A program made the translations under genes and the position numbers. A model generated the notes under the pieces. The model searched no databases. It was not told the DNA's origin and worked only from the letters and a program-made list of their open reading frames with translations. From an uncultured Colwellia sp. (GTDB taxonomy: Bacteria; Pseudomonadota; Gammaproteobacteria; Enterobacterales; Alteromonadaceae): a stretch of 64,000 nucleotides of DNA. Each line of letters opens with the position of its first letter. The stretch's first letter is position 1. The stretch covers positions 1 through 64,000 of the forward strand of contig CAJXQM010000015.1 in the NCBI GenBank assembly GCA_913058145.1. The letters are read 5' to 3'. Shown here in pieces: positions 16,609 through 25,388 of the stretch.

Positions 16609-17508
16609 ATGTCAAATAAATGTAGTGGCCAATGTGAGTCAGTTGTTACTGACTCTAGTATTAAAGAGTTTAAAAATACTGATGCTTTTGATGGGCGTTT
16701 CACAACTGATTATAAAGTGCCTAAGATGGATTGTCCTTCTGAAGAACGATTGATAAGGTTAGCGCTCGACGGTATTGAACCACCTGTTGGATTAAAGTTT
16801 GATATTCCTAATCGGCTAGTTAAAGTTTTTCATGATGCTCATTTGGATGAAATAACTACGAAGCTTCAATCATTGAATTTAGGTGCTACGTTAGAAATAA
16901 CCAGAGAAAGTTGCCGTGTTGAAGCAACTCAAGCCAAAGCATCTGCTAAAGAAAATGAAGGGAAAGAAACCATTATTCTTAAGTGGTTACTGATCATTAA
17001 CGGGTTCATGTTTTTTTGTGAATTCATCGCGGGTTGGATTGCGCAATCCGCAGGGCTAATTGCTGACTCTTTAGATATGTTTGCAGATGCTGCCGTATAT
17101 GGATTAGCAATATATGCGGTTGGTAAAAGTATTAAGATGAAACTCAAAGCAGCCCACATATCGGGATGGTTACAAGTTCTCCTTGCGTTAGGGGCTTTAA
17201 GTGAAGTGTTAAGGCGATTTATATATGGAAGTGAACCCGTATCAAATTTAATGATGATTTTTGGTGCACTTGCGTTAATTGCCAATGTTACTTGTTTGTT
17301 TTTAATATCCGATAGTAAAGAAAATGGCGCTCATATGAAGGCTAGTTGGATTTTTTCAGCTAATGATGTTATCGCAAATGTTGGCGTTATATTAGCTGGA
17401 CTGCTAGTAACACTGACAGGATCGCGTTATCCAGATCTTGTTATTGGATTTATAATTGCCCTTGTTGTATTAAGTGGTGCTCGTCGAATTTTACAGTTAA
17501 AAGCGTAG
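16609..17508 (+). CDS. CDF-like cation transporter with N-terminal metal-binding domain
   Basis: This protein of about 299 aa starts with a Cys-containing segment (MSNKCSGQCES). A domain of about 85 aa resembling a ferredoxin-fold metal-binding domain follows (YKVPKMDCPSEERLIRLALD). Then comes a CDF-type membrane domain with ADSLDMFADAAVYG near residue 151. I use the ATG at 16609, with AGCAAGG 7 bp upstream, because the ATG at 16588 lies right after the -10 box. It is the adjacent, divergently transcribed partner of the PbrR/CadR-type regulator, a common arrangement in Pb/Cd/Zn resistance loci. It probably exports a divalent metal from the cytoplasm; metal specificity is inferred from the regulator. 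Confidence 0.86.
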   Translation: MSNKCSGQCESVVTDSSIKEFKNTDAFDGRFTTDYKVPKMDCPSEERLIRLALDGIEPPVGLKFDIPNRLVKVFHDAHLDEITTKLQSLNLGATLEITRESCRVEATQAKASAKENEGKETIILKWLLIINGFMFFCEFIAGWIAQSAGLIADSLDMFADAAVYGLAIYAVGKSIKMKLKAAHISGWLQVLLALGALSEVLRRFIYGSEPVSNLMMIFGALALIANVTCLFLISDSKENGAHMKASWIFSANDVIANVGVILAGLLVTLTGSRYPDLVIGFIIALVVLSGARRILQLKA

Positions 17509-18224
17509 TTGAAATCAAATAAAAAAGTCTCTGTCTCAACATTAATAAGCATCAACACTCAAGTATCTCGTATTAACACGATATATCATTAGCCAAGGCG
17601 TTCTGGTCAAGTGACATAAGTTATGGTGTGGTAAAAACTTACCGCACCAACATCAATTGTTGCCTTTTAATTGTTTTCCTTTGGTTATTAAATGAATATT
17701 TTAAGCCGTTTATTTCAAACCGATTTTAAGAACGTCCGCTTTCCCAATAATTTTCAATTCTGCTGTCGATTATATTAGGTCAACTAACTGGTACTCAGTT
17801 GATCTCGACAAACACTCTCAATTTCAAAATATTACTTCCGGTTTACGCACAGAAAAGTCATAAAAACAAAATAGTAAAACTTCCGCTTTCGTATCATTAG
17901 TGACCTTTTTTGGCCTGAATTTTAGCGAGTATTTTTGACCGCTTTAGGCTCATTGTGACTGCTAAATATATTGATTAGACGCTTGATTTATGACAGCTTA
18001 CTGCCCCAAAGCTGTCGGTATATTACTAAAACCTTATGTCTTTAATGTGGCCAGCCTGTGGCAAAAGCTGAACTTAGTTGACCGAGTTTTGAGTATGGAA
18101 CTTTATTACTTAAATATTGTGTTAATTCAGGTAAGCGCTGAATTCAGTATGATAGTTTATTAATTACTAACTGTTTTGATTAACAAGTAAATAGAGTTGT
18201 GGCTCGATTTAGGATGAAATTTTA
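17509..18224. other. 700-bp intergenic region with dispersed repeat
   Basis: I see no credible gene. The region holds a hairpin around 17624-17648 (GGTGTGGTAA and TTACCGCACC arms) and a 95-bp repeat at 17936-18030 that recurs inverted at 60733-60827. It separates the metal block from the conjugative-element block. Confidence 0.55.
17936..18030 (+). repeat. 95-bp dispersed repeat, copy 1 (inverted at 60.8 kb)
   Basis: The reverse complement of 17936-18030 matches 60733-60827 over 95 nt, with about 12 mismatches by hand alignment and no gaps. Shared landmarks are GGGGCAGTAAGC, CTAATCAATATA and CAGTCACAATGAGCCTA. The two copies bracket the whole recombinase-defence-T4SS block in inverted orientation. 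Confidence 0.7.
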
Positions 18225-18482
18225 TTACTCTCCTACACTAGCGAATTCTAATTGCTCACATTCCTTCTTGCTCATGCGCGTATCGTAATCATCAATCAGC
18301 GTAGTAGATTTGATTAATCCATATCGAGCTGACAAGAAAAACACATCGAACTTAGACAAAACATCTTTTTTTGAAAATTGTCGCATTACTTCCATCATAT
18401 ACCCACTGTACATTTCATAAGCCTCGATTCCTTTACCACCAAGTTTATTGTTTTCGCAGGGAATAATTAAGCAATGTTTCAT
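18225..18482 (-). CDS. Short protein resembling DUF6884-type N-terminus, probably truncated
   Basis: This 85-aa protein has an N-terminal HCLIIPCENNKLGG segment, an A/EMYSGY block and the motif FFLSARYGLI followed by YDTRM. That pattern resembles DUF6884-like proteins (a Ser/Cys start, a 'YSG' block, then 'SAKYGLL..YD'). The family is usually clearly longer, so this looks C-terminally truncated. Function is unknown and the family assignment is from memory of the motif pattern only. Confidence 0.45.
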   Translation of the reverse strand: MKHCLIIPCENNKLGGKGIEAYEMYSGYMMEVMRQFSKKDVLSKFDVFFLSARYGLIKSTTLIDDYDTRMSKKECEQLEFASVGE

Positions 18483-18538
18483 GTTATATCCAATGGTTCA
18501 TTTGTTGATCCAAGTGACCAACGACTCAATTAACACAG

Positions 18539-18554
18539 TATAGGCGCGCCTATA
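18539..18554. repeat. 16-bp perfect palindrome
   Basis: TATAGGCGCGCCTATA is a perfect palindrome in otherwise AT-rich DNA, between the small minus-strand gene and the DsbC-like gene. It could be a regulator site. There is no further support. Confidence 0.25.
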
Positions 18555-18728
18555 TGTAAAAGGCATTAAAGAAGGTGTTTTTGATGTCCGTAACGGATAT
18601 TAAACGCGTGGAATTAGATAGTTTATTTATGGTTTTTTATACAATACAACGACACAGATACCGCCATAACAACAAGGCCAGTTTATATTATGAGAAAATT
18701 CGTTATCGCTTAGTTCATGGAATAAAAT

Positions 18729-19460
18729 ATGAAGTTAACATTATTAATATCAATCGCTCTATTTACGGTTCAGGTAAGTGCCAAGACCCTATCTACAGCA
18801 GAAGTAACCAAGAAGTTTACATCTATTGTAAGGGCTAAAAACAAAGCGAACACCACCCAATCACCAATTCCTAATCTTTATCAAATAATCAGTGGTGGAG
18901 AGGTCTTTTACGCATCTAAAGATGGAAAATATATTTTCAGTGGTGGCCTATATAGTTTCGATCATGAGCTGGAAAACAAATCAGATTTAGCATTAAGAAA
19001 ATACAACGTAAAACAATTAGACAAGAACGATGATTTAATTACGTTCAAAGCGGTGAATGAAAAGTATGTTGTCTATGTTTTTACCGACCCGACTTGTGGG
19101 TTTTGTAGGAAATTGCATTATTCGTTAGCAGAATACAATAGGAGAGGTATTACAGTGAAATATATCCCTTGGCCTAGAGGTGGTGAATACCTTAATAGTG
19201 GATTAAAAAACCCTACTTTTGACAAATTCAGAAATGCGCTATGTAGTCGCAATAAGAAAAAAATGGTCAACAATCTTTTTTATAAAGGTACAGCACAAAA
19301 AAAAGTAAACTGTTCTGCGGATAACTTAAGAAATTATATTCAAGTGGGTAAGGATATTGGGGTAAACGTTACGCCAATTATTATTGATGCCAACGGTCAT
19401 TTTATGCCAGGATTTAAAGAGCCGGACGAATTACTTCAAATATTGAAATCAAACAGTTGA
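18729..19460 (+). CDS. DsbC-like periplasmic thiol:disulfide isomerase
   Basis: This 243-aa protein has a signal peptide (KLTLLISIALFTVQVSA) and an N-terminal DsbC-like dimerisation region (YQIISGGEVFYASKDGKYIF). Its thioredoxin domain has the active site CGFC near residues 122-125 (FTDPTCGFCRKLH) and the cis-Pro in VNVTPII. Conjugative elements often carry a DsbC homologue that matures disulfide-containing pilus or channel proteins, and several T4SS proteins encoded here are cysteine-rich. It is a monocistronic plus-strand gene with GGA 7 bp before the ATG. A link to the T4SS at 38-59 kb is inferred. Confidence 0.85.
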   Translation: MKLTLLISIALFTVQVSAKTLSTAEVTKKFTSIVRAKNKANTTQSPIPNLYQIISGGEVFYASKDGKYIFSGGLYSFDHELENKSDLALRKYNVKQLDKNDDLITFKAVNEKYVVYVFTDPTCGFCRKLHYSLAEYNRRGITVKYIPWPRGGEYLNSGLKNPTFDKFRNALCSRNKKKMVNNLFYKGTAQKKVNCSADNLRNYIQVGKDIGVNVTPIIIDANGHFMPGFKEPDELLQILKSNS

Positions 19461-19573
19461 AAAGAAGTTAATTTAACAAGAAAGTACTACAGGTTTGGAG
19501 AGAGTTCATAAAGATTAAGTCACTTAATAATACATTTCATATTTCAAGTGACTTGACCCTTTAGATGGTTTTA

Positions 19574-19804
19574 TTATTTTGCCGTACAAAATGCGATTTT
19601 TACATTGTTTTTACCATCTTTGTTGAAACCTGTATGGAGGGGCTTTAATTGAGCGCCAACTTTTTTTAACCAAAGGTTTTTAGCTACGTCACAAGATTTT
19701 TTACTCGCAAATTCACCCATAGCAACCCCACCTACACCACCGATACCTGATTGTCCGTCACCGCCACTAAATGCCAATGTCAGTATTAATATATAAGTAT
19801 TCAT
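19574..19804 (-). CDS. Small secreted protein of unknown function
   Basis: This 76-aa protein begins with a short hydrophobic stretch (NTYILILTLAFS) and a Gly-rich segment (GGDGQSGIGGVGG). A C-terminal part with two cysteines (KSCDVAKNLW, VKIAFCTAK) could form a disulfide. AGGATTATTT stands just upstream of the start at 19804. I do not recognise the family. The gene is convergent with the DsbC-like gene. Confidence 0.5.
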   Translation of the reverse strand: MNTYILILTLAFSGGDGQSGIGGVGGVAMGEFASKKSCDVAKNLWLKKVGAQLKPLHTGFNKDGKNNVKIAFCTAK

Positions 19805-20038
19805 AAATAATCCTTTTTATTTTTTCATTCTATATAAGGCTGTAATTTAACCGACTCTATAATTTTGTAAAGTCTTTTAATGCAAATAACATAAATAGAT
19901 ACATTTCATTGTCAGGGAAAATTTTACAATAGTTTTAGTTTTCATTTTTATTCCTAATATTTATTTTTATTATTGACTTTAAAAGGTGTAAGTAGTGCAA
20001 GGCCTAGCTAATTTGACTAACAGGTTTTGTGGATAACT

Positions 20039-20551
20039 TCACCTATAACAATGCGTGGACATTGAACAGGTCTGACATTTTACGTGTTGAGGGAAACACT
20101 TTGTAACTTCTTGTTTGTTCTGTATTTGTCTTGTCATATCCACTAATGATTCAATTTCTTCATACAAAACATGATCAGGTTTATTTACATCAATTTCTTT
20201 CCTAAAAGTATCAGTATGAACAAACGCTTTTTGAATGTTGTACTTAGTTCTAGCCGCAATGACGGAGGCAATAGTTTGCGCTATATCACTCGGATATACC
20301 TGTTTTGTTCGCCCTTTATATTCAACTAATGTAAATTCATCTGAAGATGTTTTATATATAAAGTCAGGCTTTGCAGATAAGCCAAATATTTTATTGGTGA
20401 ATGAACGTGATTTTCGACCACTATCAGCATAAACCAATGTTCCGCGAAAGCCAAAAGCAGTTTCCTTGTAAGATGAAAAGAGCCAACCATAAATACGTTT
20501 AAAAAAGTAAAGTATCACAATTAAAATAATTGCATCAAAAACAATGTCCAC
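20039..20551 (-). CDS. Cas4-like PD-(D/E)XK nuclease with C-terminal Cys cluster, membrane-anchored
   Basis: This 170-aa protein has an N-terminal membrane helix (FDAIILIVILYFFKRIYGW). A RecB/Cas4-type nuclease core follows, with KPDFIY (metal-binding Asp), LVEYKG (ExK) and the QTIASVIAAR helix that carries the usual Gln. It ends with a cluster KCFPQHVKCQTCSMSTHC, like the last three iron-sulfur cysteines of Cas4. The usual N-terminal FCPxxxYL segment of Cas4 is missing here but is encoded by the gene at 22287-22514. The likely start is the GTG at 20551, next to the IS3 insertion end at 20559. The role in the element is unknown. Confidence 0.6.
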   Translation of the reverse strand: MDIVFDAIILIVILYFFKRIYGWLFSSYKETAFGFRGTLVYADSGRKSRSFTNKIFGLSAKPDFIYKTSSDEFTLVEYKGRTKQVYPSDIAQTIASVIAARTKYNIQKAFVHTDTFRKEIDVNKPDHVLYEEIESLVDMTRQIQNKQEVTKCFPQHVKCQTCSMSTHCYR

Positions 20552-20588
20552 ATTTCGGTGTTTTTCAAGGCAGTTGTCGCCTAAATTG

Positions 20589-21653
20589 TTAAGCAGCTTC
20601 TTTATATTGCTCTGGATTTAACTCCACAGCACCTATTGGTTGCCAGTTTCTCTCTTCTTTTGACCATCGTTCTGGATGCTCATTTCTTTTCTGTTGATAC
20701 AACACTTTTCGTTTCGCTAATATTTCAATATCAAGGCCATCATGCCTTTGATTTGGCGTGACAAATTTGATCCTGCTATGGCGATGTTCATTGTTGTACC
20801 AATAAACAAACTCTTTTACCCATTTACGTGCTTCATCTAAGGATTTAAACCCCTCAGAAGGCCAGCGAGGGTGGTACTTTACTGTTCTAAATAGCGATTC
20901 TGAATACGGATTATCATTGCTTACTCTTGGACGGCTGCGTGATGTGACCACTCCTAAGTCGTACATCTTAGCTCGCATTGTCAGGCTTTTCATTGGTGCA
21001 CCATTATCTGAGTGCAATACTAAGTCTTTCTTCAGGCATTTCTCTGACCATACACTGCGTTGAAGCAGCTCTGCCGCCTGTTCACCTGTTTCATTGTAAT
21101 GAACTTCCCAACCCACTATTTTTCGACTGTAAATATCTTCTATCATGTACAAGTAATAATGCTGACCAATTACCGAAGTCGGTAAATAACTGATGTCCCA
21201 GCTCCACACCTCGTTTGCTTTTCTAGCGATGTAACTTGTTGGTCTCGTATGGCTATTTCTAGGTTTTGCCTTACCTCGATGGTGTAACATGTTTTCCGCT
21301 TTTAATATCCGATAAAAGCTCGACTCTGATGCTAAATACTCGCCTCTATCCGCCAATATAGGAACAATCTGGCTTGGCGGTAATGATGCAAACTCATTAT
21401 TATTACAAACTTCAATAACAGCTTGGCGTTCTTTAGCACTTAGCTTGTTCATCGGCTCAGGCCTAATGGCTGTTGGCCTTTTATCTTCACCAATAACACC
21501 ATCAATACGCCAACGCTGTAGCGTTCGAGTTGATAAACCAATAACTTCACAAGCCCTATCTTGCCTCGCACCTGACGCTACTGCTTTGCGGATCAGTTGT
21601 GCATGTCTTTGCCTATTGGTCAGCGTAATTAGTTGTCCTCTTTTTCCTTCCAA
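20589..21653 (-). CDS. IS3-family transposase OrfB (DDE integrase domain)
   Basis: The 354-aa frame contains an HTH_21-like segment followed by the rve DDE core: WSWDISYLP (D), LHSDNGAPM (D) and NDNPYSESLFRTVKY (E), then the terminal WYNNEHRHSRIKFVTP block. It overlaps orfA by 25 nt. In the overlap the orfA frame has A_AAA_AAG on the minus strand (21665-21671), the classical IS3 slippery heptamer, so the active product is probably an OrfAB fusion by -1 frameshift. No disruptions are seen. Confidence 0.92.
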   Translation of the reverse strand: MEGKRGQLITLTNRQRHAQLIRKAVASGARQDRACEVIGLSTRTLQRWRIDGVIGEDKRPTAIRPEPMNKLSAKERQAVIEVCNNNEFASLPPSQIVPILADRGEYLASESSFYRILKAENMLHHRGKAKPRNSHTRPTSYIARKANEVWSWDISYLPTSVIGQHYYLYMIEDIYSRKIVGWEVHYNETGEQAAELLQRSVWSEKCLKKDLVLHSDNGAPMKSLTMRAKMYDLGVVTSRSRPRVSNDNPYSESLFRTVKYHPRWPSEGFKSLDEARKWVKEFVYWYNNEHRHSRIKFVTPNQRHDGLDIEILAKRKVLYQQKRNEHPERWSKEERNWQPIGAVELNPEQYKEAA

Positions 21654-22126
21654 TAGGCATCGAACTTTTTTCCTAATACGAGCAATGCAGCGGCTTCTGC
21701 TAAGGCCTTTTCTTTTCTGCGCAACTCACGCTCTAATTCTTTAATACGTTGTTTATCTGCTTTTTGCTCTGGTGTACTCTTTGTTCTTTTTGTCGGCTTA
21801 ACTGTGCTGCCCGCGATAAAAGCTTGTTTCCAGGCTTTTATTTGCTCGTGATACAAGCCTTTGGTTCGACAATATGCACTTAAATCAACCTCCGATAGTG
21901 TGGATGTTTCGAGCACAACCGCAAACTTCTCTTCGCTTGACCACTTATCTGACGAACTCACTTTTGACACTTTTAAACCTGATGTATTGAATTGCTTTTG
22001 CCAACTATACAGGGTTGAGAGGTTAATGCCTTCTTGCTCTGCAAACTTTCTGACCGACAAACCACTTTGACTGAGTTTGTTTAATATTACTTCTTTAAAC
22101 TTGCTTGAATACCTTTGATAATCCAC
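21629..22126 (-). CDS. IS3-family transposase OrfA
   Basis: This 165-aa protein has an N-terminal HTH (LNKLSQSGLSVRKFAEQEGI and STLYSWQKQF), a second HTH-like unit (VDLSAYCRTKGLYHEQIKAW), and a C-terminal coiled-coil leucine zipper (KELERELRRKEKALAEAAAL). It starts with GTG at 22126. It binds the element ends and oligomerises with OrfAB. Confidence 0.9.
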   Translation of the reverse strand: MDYQRYSSKFKEVILNKLSQSGLSVRKFAEQEGINLSTLYSWQKQFNTSGLKVSKVSSSDKWSSEEKFAVVLETSTLSEVDLSAYCRTKGLYHEQIKAWKQAFIAGSTVKPTKRTKSTPEQKADKQRIKELERELRRKEKALAEAAALLVLGKKFDAYWKEKEDN

Positions 22127-22286
22127 GAACGTTAACTTACCGCACCCTGTTTATTTATAAAATTAATTGAGGCGACAACTATCCTGACACAGGGGGATTT
22201 ACATCAAAAATAAAGTCCATAATTTCCTACTAGAATACCTTAATACATTTATTTACTTTTCTATTAAGCAAGTAATCCAACCAACA

Positions 22287-22514
22287 TCAAAACAATAAAA
22301 ATAACGCAAGACCAATAAGGCATAACCAAACAATCCAGTTTGAGCCACCACTTCTCTTTTCTATTCTGGTTAATCGGTCATGTTTCTTCGTGCCTACCGC
22401 CATTCTTTTCCTGCTTACCTTGTCAGGAGAAAACTTAGTCGATAAATAGTGAGCATGTGGGCAAAATGCTGTTTTACCTACGTCTGATGCACAAACCACC
22501 TTATTGTTTTTCAC
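22287..22514 (-). CDS. Small membrane protein with Cas4-like N-terminal FCP motif
   Basis: This 75-aa protein contains CASDVGKTAFCPHAHYL, then RKRMAVGTKKHDRL. These correspond to the N-terminal module of Cas4/Dna2-type nucleases (S-D....-CP..YL.....G...H), including the first iron-sulfur cysteine and the H next to the nuclease core. It then ends in one membrane helix (IVWLCLIGLALFLLF) instead of the nuclease domain. The nuclease half with the other cysteines is the next gene on the strand (20039-20551), beyond an IS3 insertion. I infer that the two products act together. Neither function nor iron-sulfur binding is shown. Confidence 0.55.
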   Translation of the reverse strand: MKNNKVVCASDVGKTAFCPHAHYLSTKFSPDKVSRKRMAVGTKKHDRLTRIEKRSGGSNWIVWLCLIGLALFLLF

Positions 22515-22528
22515 TTTAATTCCTTTAA

Positions 22529-23548
22529 CTAAGCAGCTACAGGGTAAATAGAATGATTACGGGCAAAAGCCTTCGCTTCATCAAATTGTCGCAAATCATA
22601 ATTTTCACTTGTCGTTGCAAGATTTTCATGGCCCAAAAGCAATTGAACAACTTTAATATCCACACCATCACGCAACATTTTAGTAGCATACGTTTTTCTC
22701 AGGTCATGTGGCTTAAACGCGGTTATACCGGCTTTTTTGCATCGTTGGCTAAAAATGTAATTAACAGACGTTCTTTCTAAGCCTACTATCGCTTCATCTT
22801 TTTTAGTTTTTCTTGGTTCATCGCTACGAGTAAAAGATACGAATAAGAAATCTTCATCTATTGCTTCAAAACGTGTTTCCTCAATGTACTCATTAATCAC
22901 ACTCCAAATCTCAATCGGGGGATAAGCAACACGTTGTTTTTTTCCTTTACCGTTTACTATTATTTCACCTTCGTCAACGCGTAAATCTTTCATCCTAATG
23001 TTGGTTAATTCTGCTCTTCTTAAACCGCACCCAATAGCTAGTAAAAATAATGCTTTATCTCTTAATCCTAAAAGTGTTTTATCATCACAAGAAAGTTCAA
23101 TCCCTTTAATCTCTTCATACTTAAGTTCTCGCTCTGGCCTAACGCGAGTTCCTTTAATATTCTTAATAAGCTCAATCCGTTTTAATGTATCTGCGCTCAT
23201 GCCATTAACAGGATCACTAAACGAATGAATACACGTTTGTCTAATAGCGCACAGTACAGCATTGATTGTCTTTGGAGCTAATTCTTCAAGAGATAACTTG
23301 TTACGAATCAATAGAACAGTTATAGAATCAAGACCATGCCAGTTAAGGCTTTCGTGCCCATTAGCCCCAAGCATCCTAGCGACTTTATCAAGGTGATAGC
23401 ACATTGTTTTCCGGCTTTCTTTAGATTGTAACGACAGTAAATATTGGGAAGAGGGCGAACTTAGATCAACGCCAGCAAGACTTGTTAGAAGCTTTGGTTC
23501 AATCATTTTATTTGGCTCTAACTCACCAGTTAACACTAAATTACTCAC
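22529..23548 (-). CDS. Tyrosine recombinase/integrase
   Basis: This is a site-specific recombinase of about 340 aa. It has an N-terminal SAM-like core-binding domain and a catalytic domain with GCGLRRAEL (first Arg), HDLRKTYAT (HxxR), LLGHENLATTSENY (His and the nucleophilic Tyr) and the beta-strand Lys region GKGKKQRV. I favour the GTG at 23548, 10 bp after TAGGAG; a TTG 9 nt upstream is too close to that site. It ends 14 bp before the small Cas4-like gene. It is the best candidate for the integrase of the element, though related enzymes also occur in other island types. No attachment site is recognised next to it. Confidence 0.88.
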   Translation of the reverse strand: MSNLVLTGELEPNKMIEPKLLTSLAGVDLSSPSSQYLLSLQSKESRKTMCYHLDKVARMLGANGHESLNWHGLDSITVLLIRNKLSLEELAPKTINAVLCAIRQTCIHSFSDPVNGMSADTLKRIELIKNIKGTRVRPERELKYEEIKGIELSCDDKTLLGLRDKALFLLAIGCGLRRAELTNIRMKDLRVDEGEIIVNGKGKKQRVAYPPIEIWSVINEYIEETRFEAIDEDFLFVSFTRSDEPRKTKKDEAIVGLERTSVNYIFSQRCKKAGITAFKPHDLRKTYATKMLRDGVDIKVVQLLLGHENLATTSENYDLRQFDEAKAFARNHSIYPVAA

Positions 23549-24412
23549 AATAAACAAACTCCTAAAAACGTACTTAACATAAAGCTTAATTCACCTTTTG
23601 AAATATAGCAATAAATAATTACAAAACAAGGTTTTAAATAATAATAAAATACAGTTATAAAAACATTAATTAAAAATATTTTGGTTGCAATAAATAATGA
23701 TAAATAATTATTTATTACCACCAAAAATGGAATTAAAACACCCAAAATACAAAACCAACCAATCTAAACTAGTGATATGTTTAAATTGCAAAAGCGCCAA
23801 ATTACAATAAAACCGCTACGGGCAAACTTCATTGTCACTACCGGCCAAGCAATATAGCCATAAAACGTATAGTCACATATAACTAATCTAAATACCTATT
23901 TAGTTGAGTTATATTTCAAGCGTTAGAGTAGGGCGGTAATTACCTTGTTCTAGGAGAATAAGAGCGTTATATATAAAGGGGATTTTGACGAGTTGAGCTG
24001 TTTATATCGTTCTAATATGCAATAAATTGAATGAATCATCTTCTTGTAATCATTTGTAGAATAACCCAAGGCCAATTAACTAGCCAATATTTAACAATAA
24101 GCCAGCTAATGACCAGGAGCCAGTATTTATAAATAGTAATACGGATTATTTAACATGACCGTACACAATATATTTTTTATAAGTGCTAATATTGCTTTTA
24201 CATGGTCGTTTTAAATGCTACTTGTCTGTTTAATGCTTTTTAAATGCTATCTTTGTCGTTATGTAGGATTTACGGGAAATACTGTTAACGCCACCCTAAA
24301 AGAGCTGATTTTATTTGTTGAGTGTAAATATGGGCTCATGTTCAGATGCTATCTTGGTATTTATAAAAATAATAAAGTACCTATACCACAGTATTGCAGA
24401 TCACTCTTATCA
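23549..24412. other. AT-rich intergenic region upstream of recombinase
   Basis: No gene is convincing in these 860 bp. I note only a repeated TTTTAAATGCTA at about 24210 and 24238. It is probably regulatory DNA for the recombinase and leads into the palindrome array at 24413. Confidence 0.4.
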
Positions 24413-24489
24413 GTTATCATATTTGATATCACGCTTATTTAGTTATCATAATTGATAACTGCCATTATTTAGTTGTCGTATTTGATAAC
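24413..24489. promoter_or_regulatory. Three 18-bp palindromes, 29-30 bp apart
   Basis: GTTATCATATTTGATATC (24413-24430), GTTATCATAATTGATAAC (24442-24459) and GTTGTCGTATTTGATAAC (24472-24489) share the form GTTATCA-NNNN-TGATAAC. They are spaced 29 and 30 bp, about three helical turns. The last overlaps the 3' end of the wHTH gene. More copies are at 25004 and 25032. They look like operators or partition/replication sites. Confidence 0.65.
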
Positions 24490-24887
24490 GTAGAATCCAC
24501 ATGCCGACCAAACTCTAAACGTAAAATATCAAAGGCTATGTCGAAAAAATACTCCAACCTATTATGAACACCTGTTTTTCGGATGAATTCATTCTCTTCT
24601 AAGCTCTTTAATGCCCTAGATAAGTTTGCATTAGCCATACTGCTCTTTGTGATTGACCGAAATACAGAATAGGATTCAATATATATAACGCTTGTTTCTT
24701 TATTCCAAAAGTCTAACAAGCCAATCAATACCCCAAGGTCTGTCTTGCTTGCTTTAGTTCCTAAAAACTTCATTACAATGGCGTTTAGTGTCAAATCAAC
24801 AATATTAATACTAACCAGTGATGTAGGATCACAAACCTCTGTAAACATGCTTTTTGATGTTTTTTTGTATTCTTCTATTTCACTCAT
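24465..24887 (-). CDS. Winged-helix-like regulator of unknown family
   Basis: This 140-aa protein has a C-terminal half resembling a winged helix (FRSITKSSMANANLSRALKS, LEENEFIRKTG, a hairpin and FDIAFDILRLEF). The N-terminal half is helical. It is flanked on both sides by GTTATCA...TGATAAC palindromes (three at its 3' end, two about 120-160 bp upstream), which suggests that it binds them and controls itself or acts on a replication/partition site. I cannot assign it to a named family. Confidence 0.6.
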   Translation of the reverse strand: MSEIEEYKKTSKSMFTEVCDPTSLVSINIVDLTLNAIVMKFLGTKASKTDLGVLIGLLDFWNKETSVIYIESYSVFRSITKSSMANANLSRALKSLEENEFIRKTGVHNRLEYFFDIAFDILRLEFGRHVDSTLSNTTTK

Positions 24888-25003
24888 AATGTACCTGGTA
24901 ATTTAATAAAATCATTTTTATTGTGGTCGTGCAATTGACTCTACTATTGGTGAATTGTTAATGATTTTGAAGTTAAGGGGACGAACACCCTATGAACTTA
25001 ATC

Positions 25004-25049
25004 GTTATCAAAGATGATAACACACAAAAAGGTTATCATCTTTGATAAC
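25004..25049. promoter_or_regulatory. Two further 18-bp GTTATCA/TGATAAC palindromes
   Basis: GTTATCAAAGATGATAAC (25004-25021) and GTTATCATCTTTGATAAC (25032-25049) are perfect palindromes 28 bp apart, upstream of the wHTH gene. They match the array at 24413-24489. Confidence 0.65.
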
Positions 25050-25388
25050 CTTATAAAATGATTATAGGACCATTGTAGTCAAGTGATATGTACTAAGCTT
25101 ACAGCTCAATTAATAAGTTTAACTTTTCTCCGAAATAGTGATTAACTGTGTAAAATCAGAAAGACAAAATCAGATATTATCTTTTTATTTTTTTCGTTTG
25201 ATGACACTACCTTTAGTTATGCCGGAAGATGGATGTTTATTTTATCTGATGCTGTAGCTATCTGAATGATTCCACCTTTAGCAAAGCTGCCTCCATAACC
25301 GTATGAGGGAAGGAACCCGTTATTTAGTTCATAAACTTATCAATGATCTGTAGAAGCTAAATAAATATTGAAACAAAAATTCCATGCT

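Larger units (their letters stand above)
20559..22191 (-). mobile_element. Intact IS3-family element
   Basis: The element carries overlapping orfA and orfB on the minus strand. Related inverted ends are TGTTTTTCAAGGCAGTTGTC at 20559 and, on the other strand from 22191, TGTGTCAGGATAGTTGTC; both continue GCCT. It lies between the two halves of a Cas4-like gene pair. A decayed relative is at 4540-5341. Confidence 0.8.

Noticed and set aside
18539-18554. 16-bp palindrome as attachment or dif-like site
   Set aside because: No second copy at the other side of the element and no recombinase next to it; only a degenerate look-alike near 2400.
18575-18838. Plus-strand frame overlapping the DsbC-like gene start
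   Set aside because: It overlaps the signal peptide region of the DsbC-like gene in another frame and resembles no protein.
20039-22514. Cas4 genes as part of a CRISPR-Cas system
   Set aside because: No Cas1, Cas2 or array is seen; similarity is limited to the nuclease family pattern.
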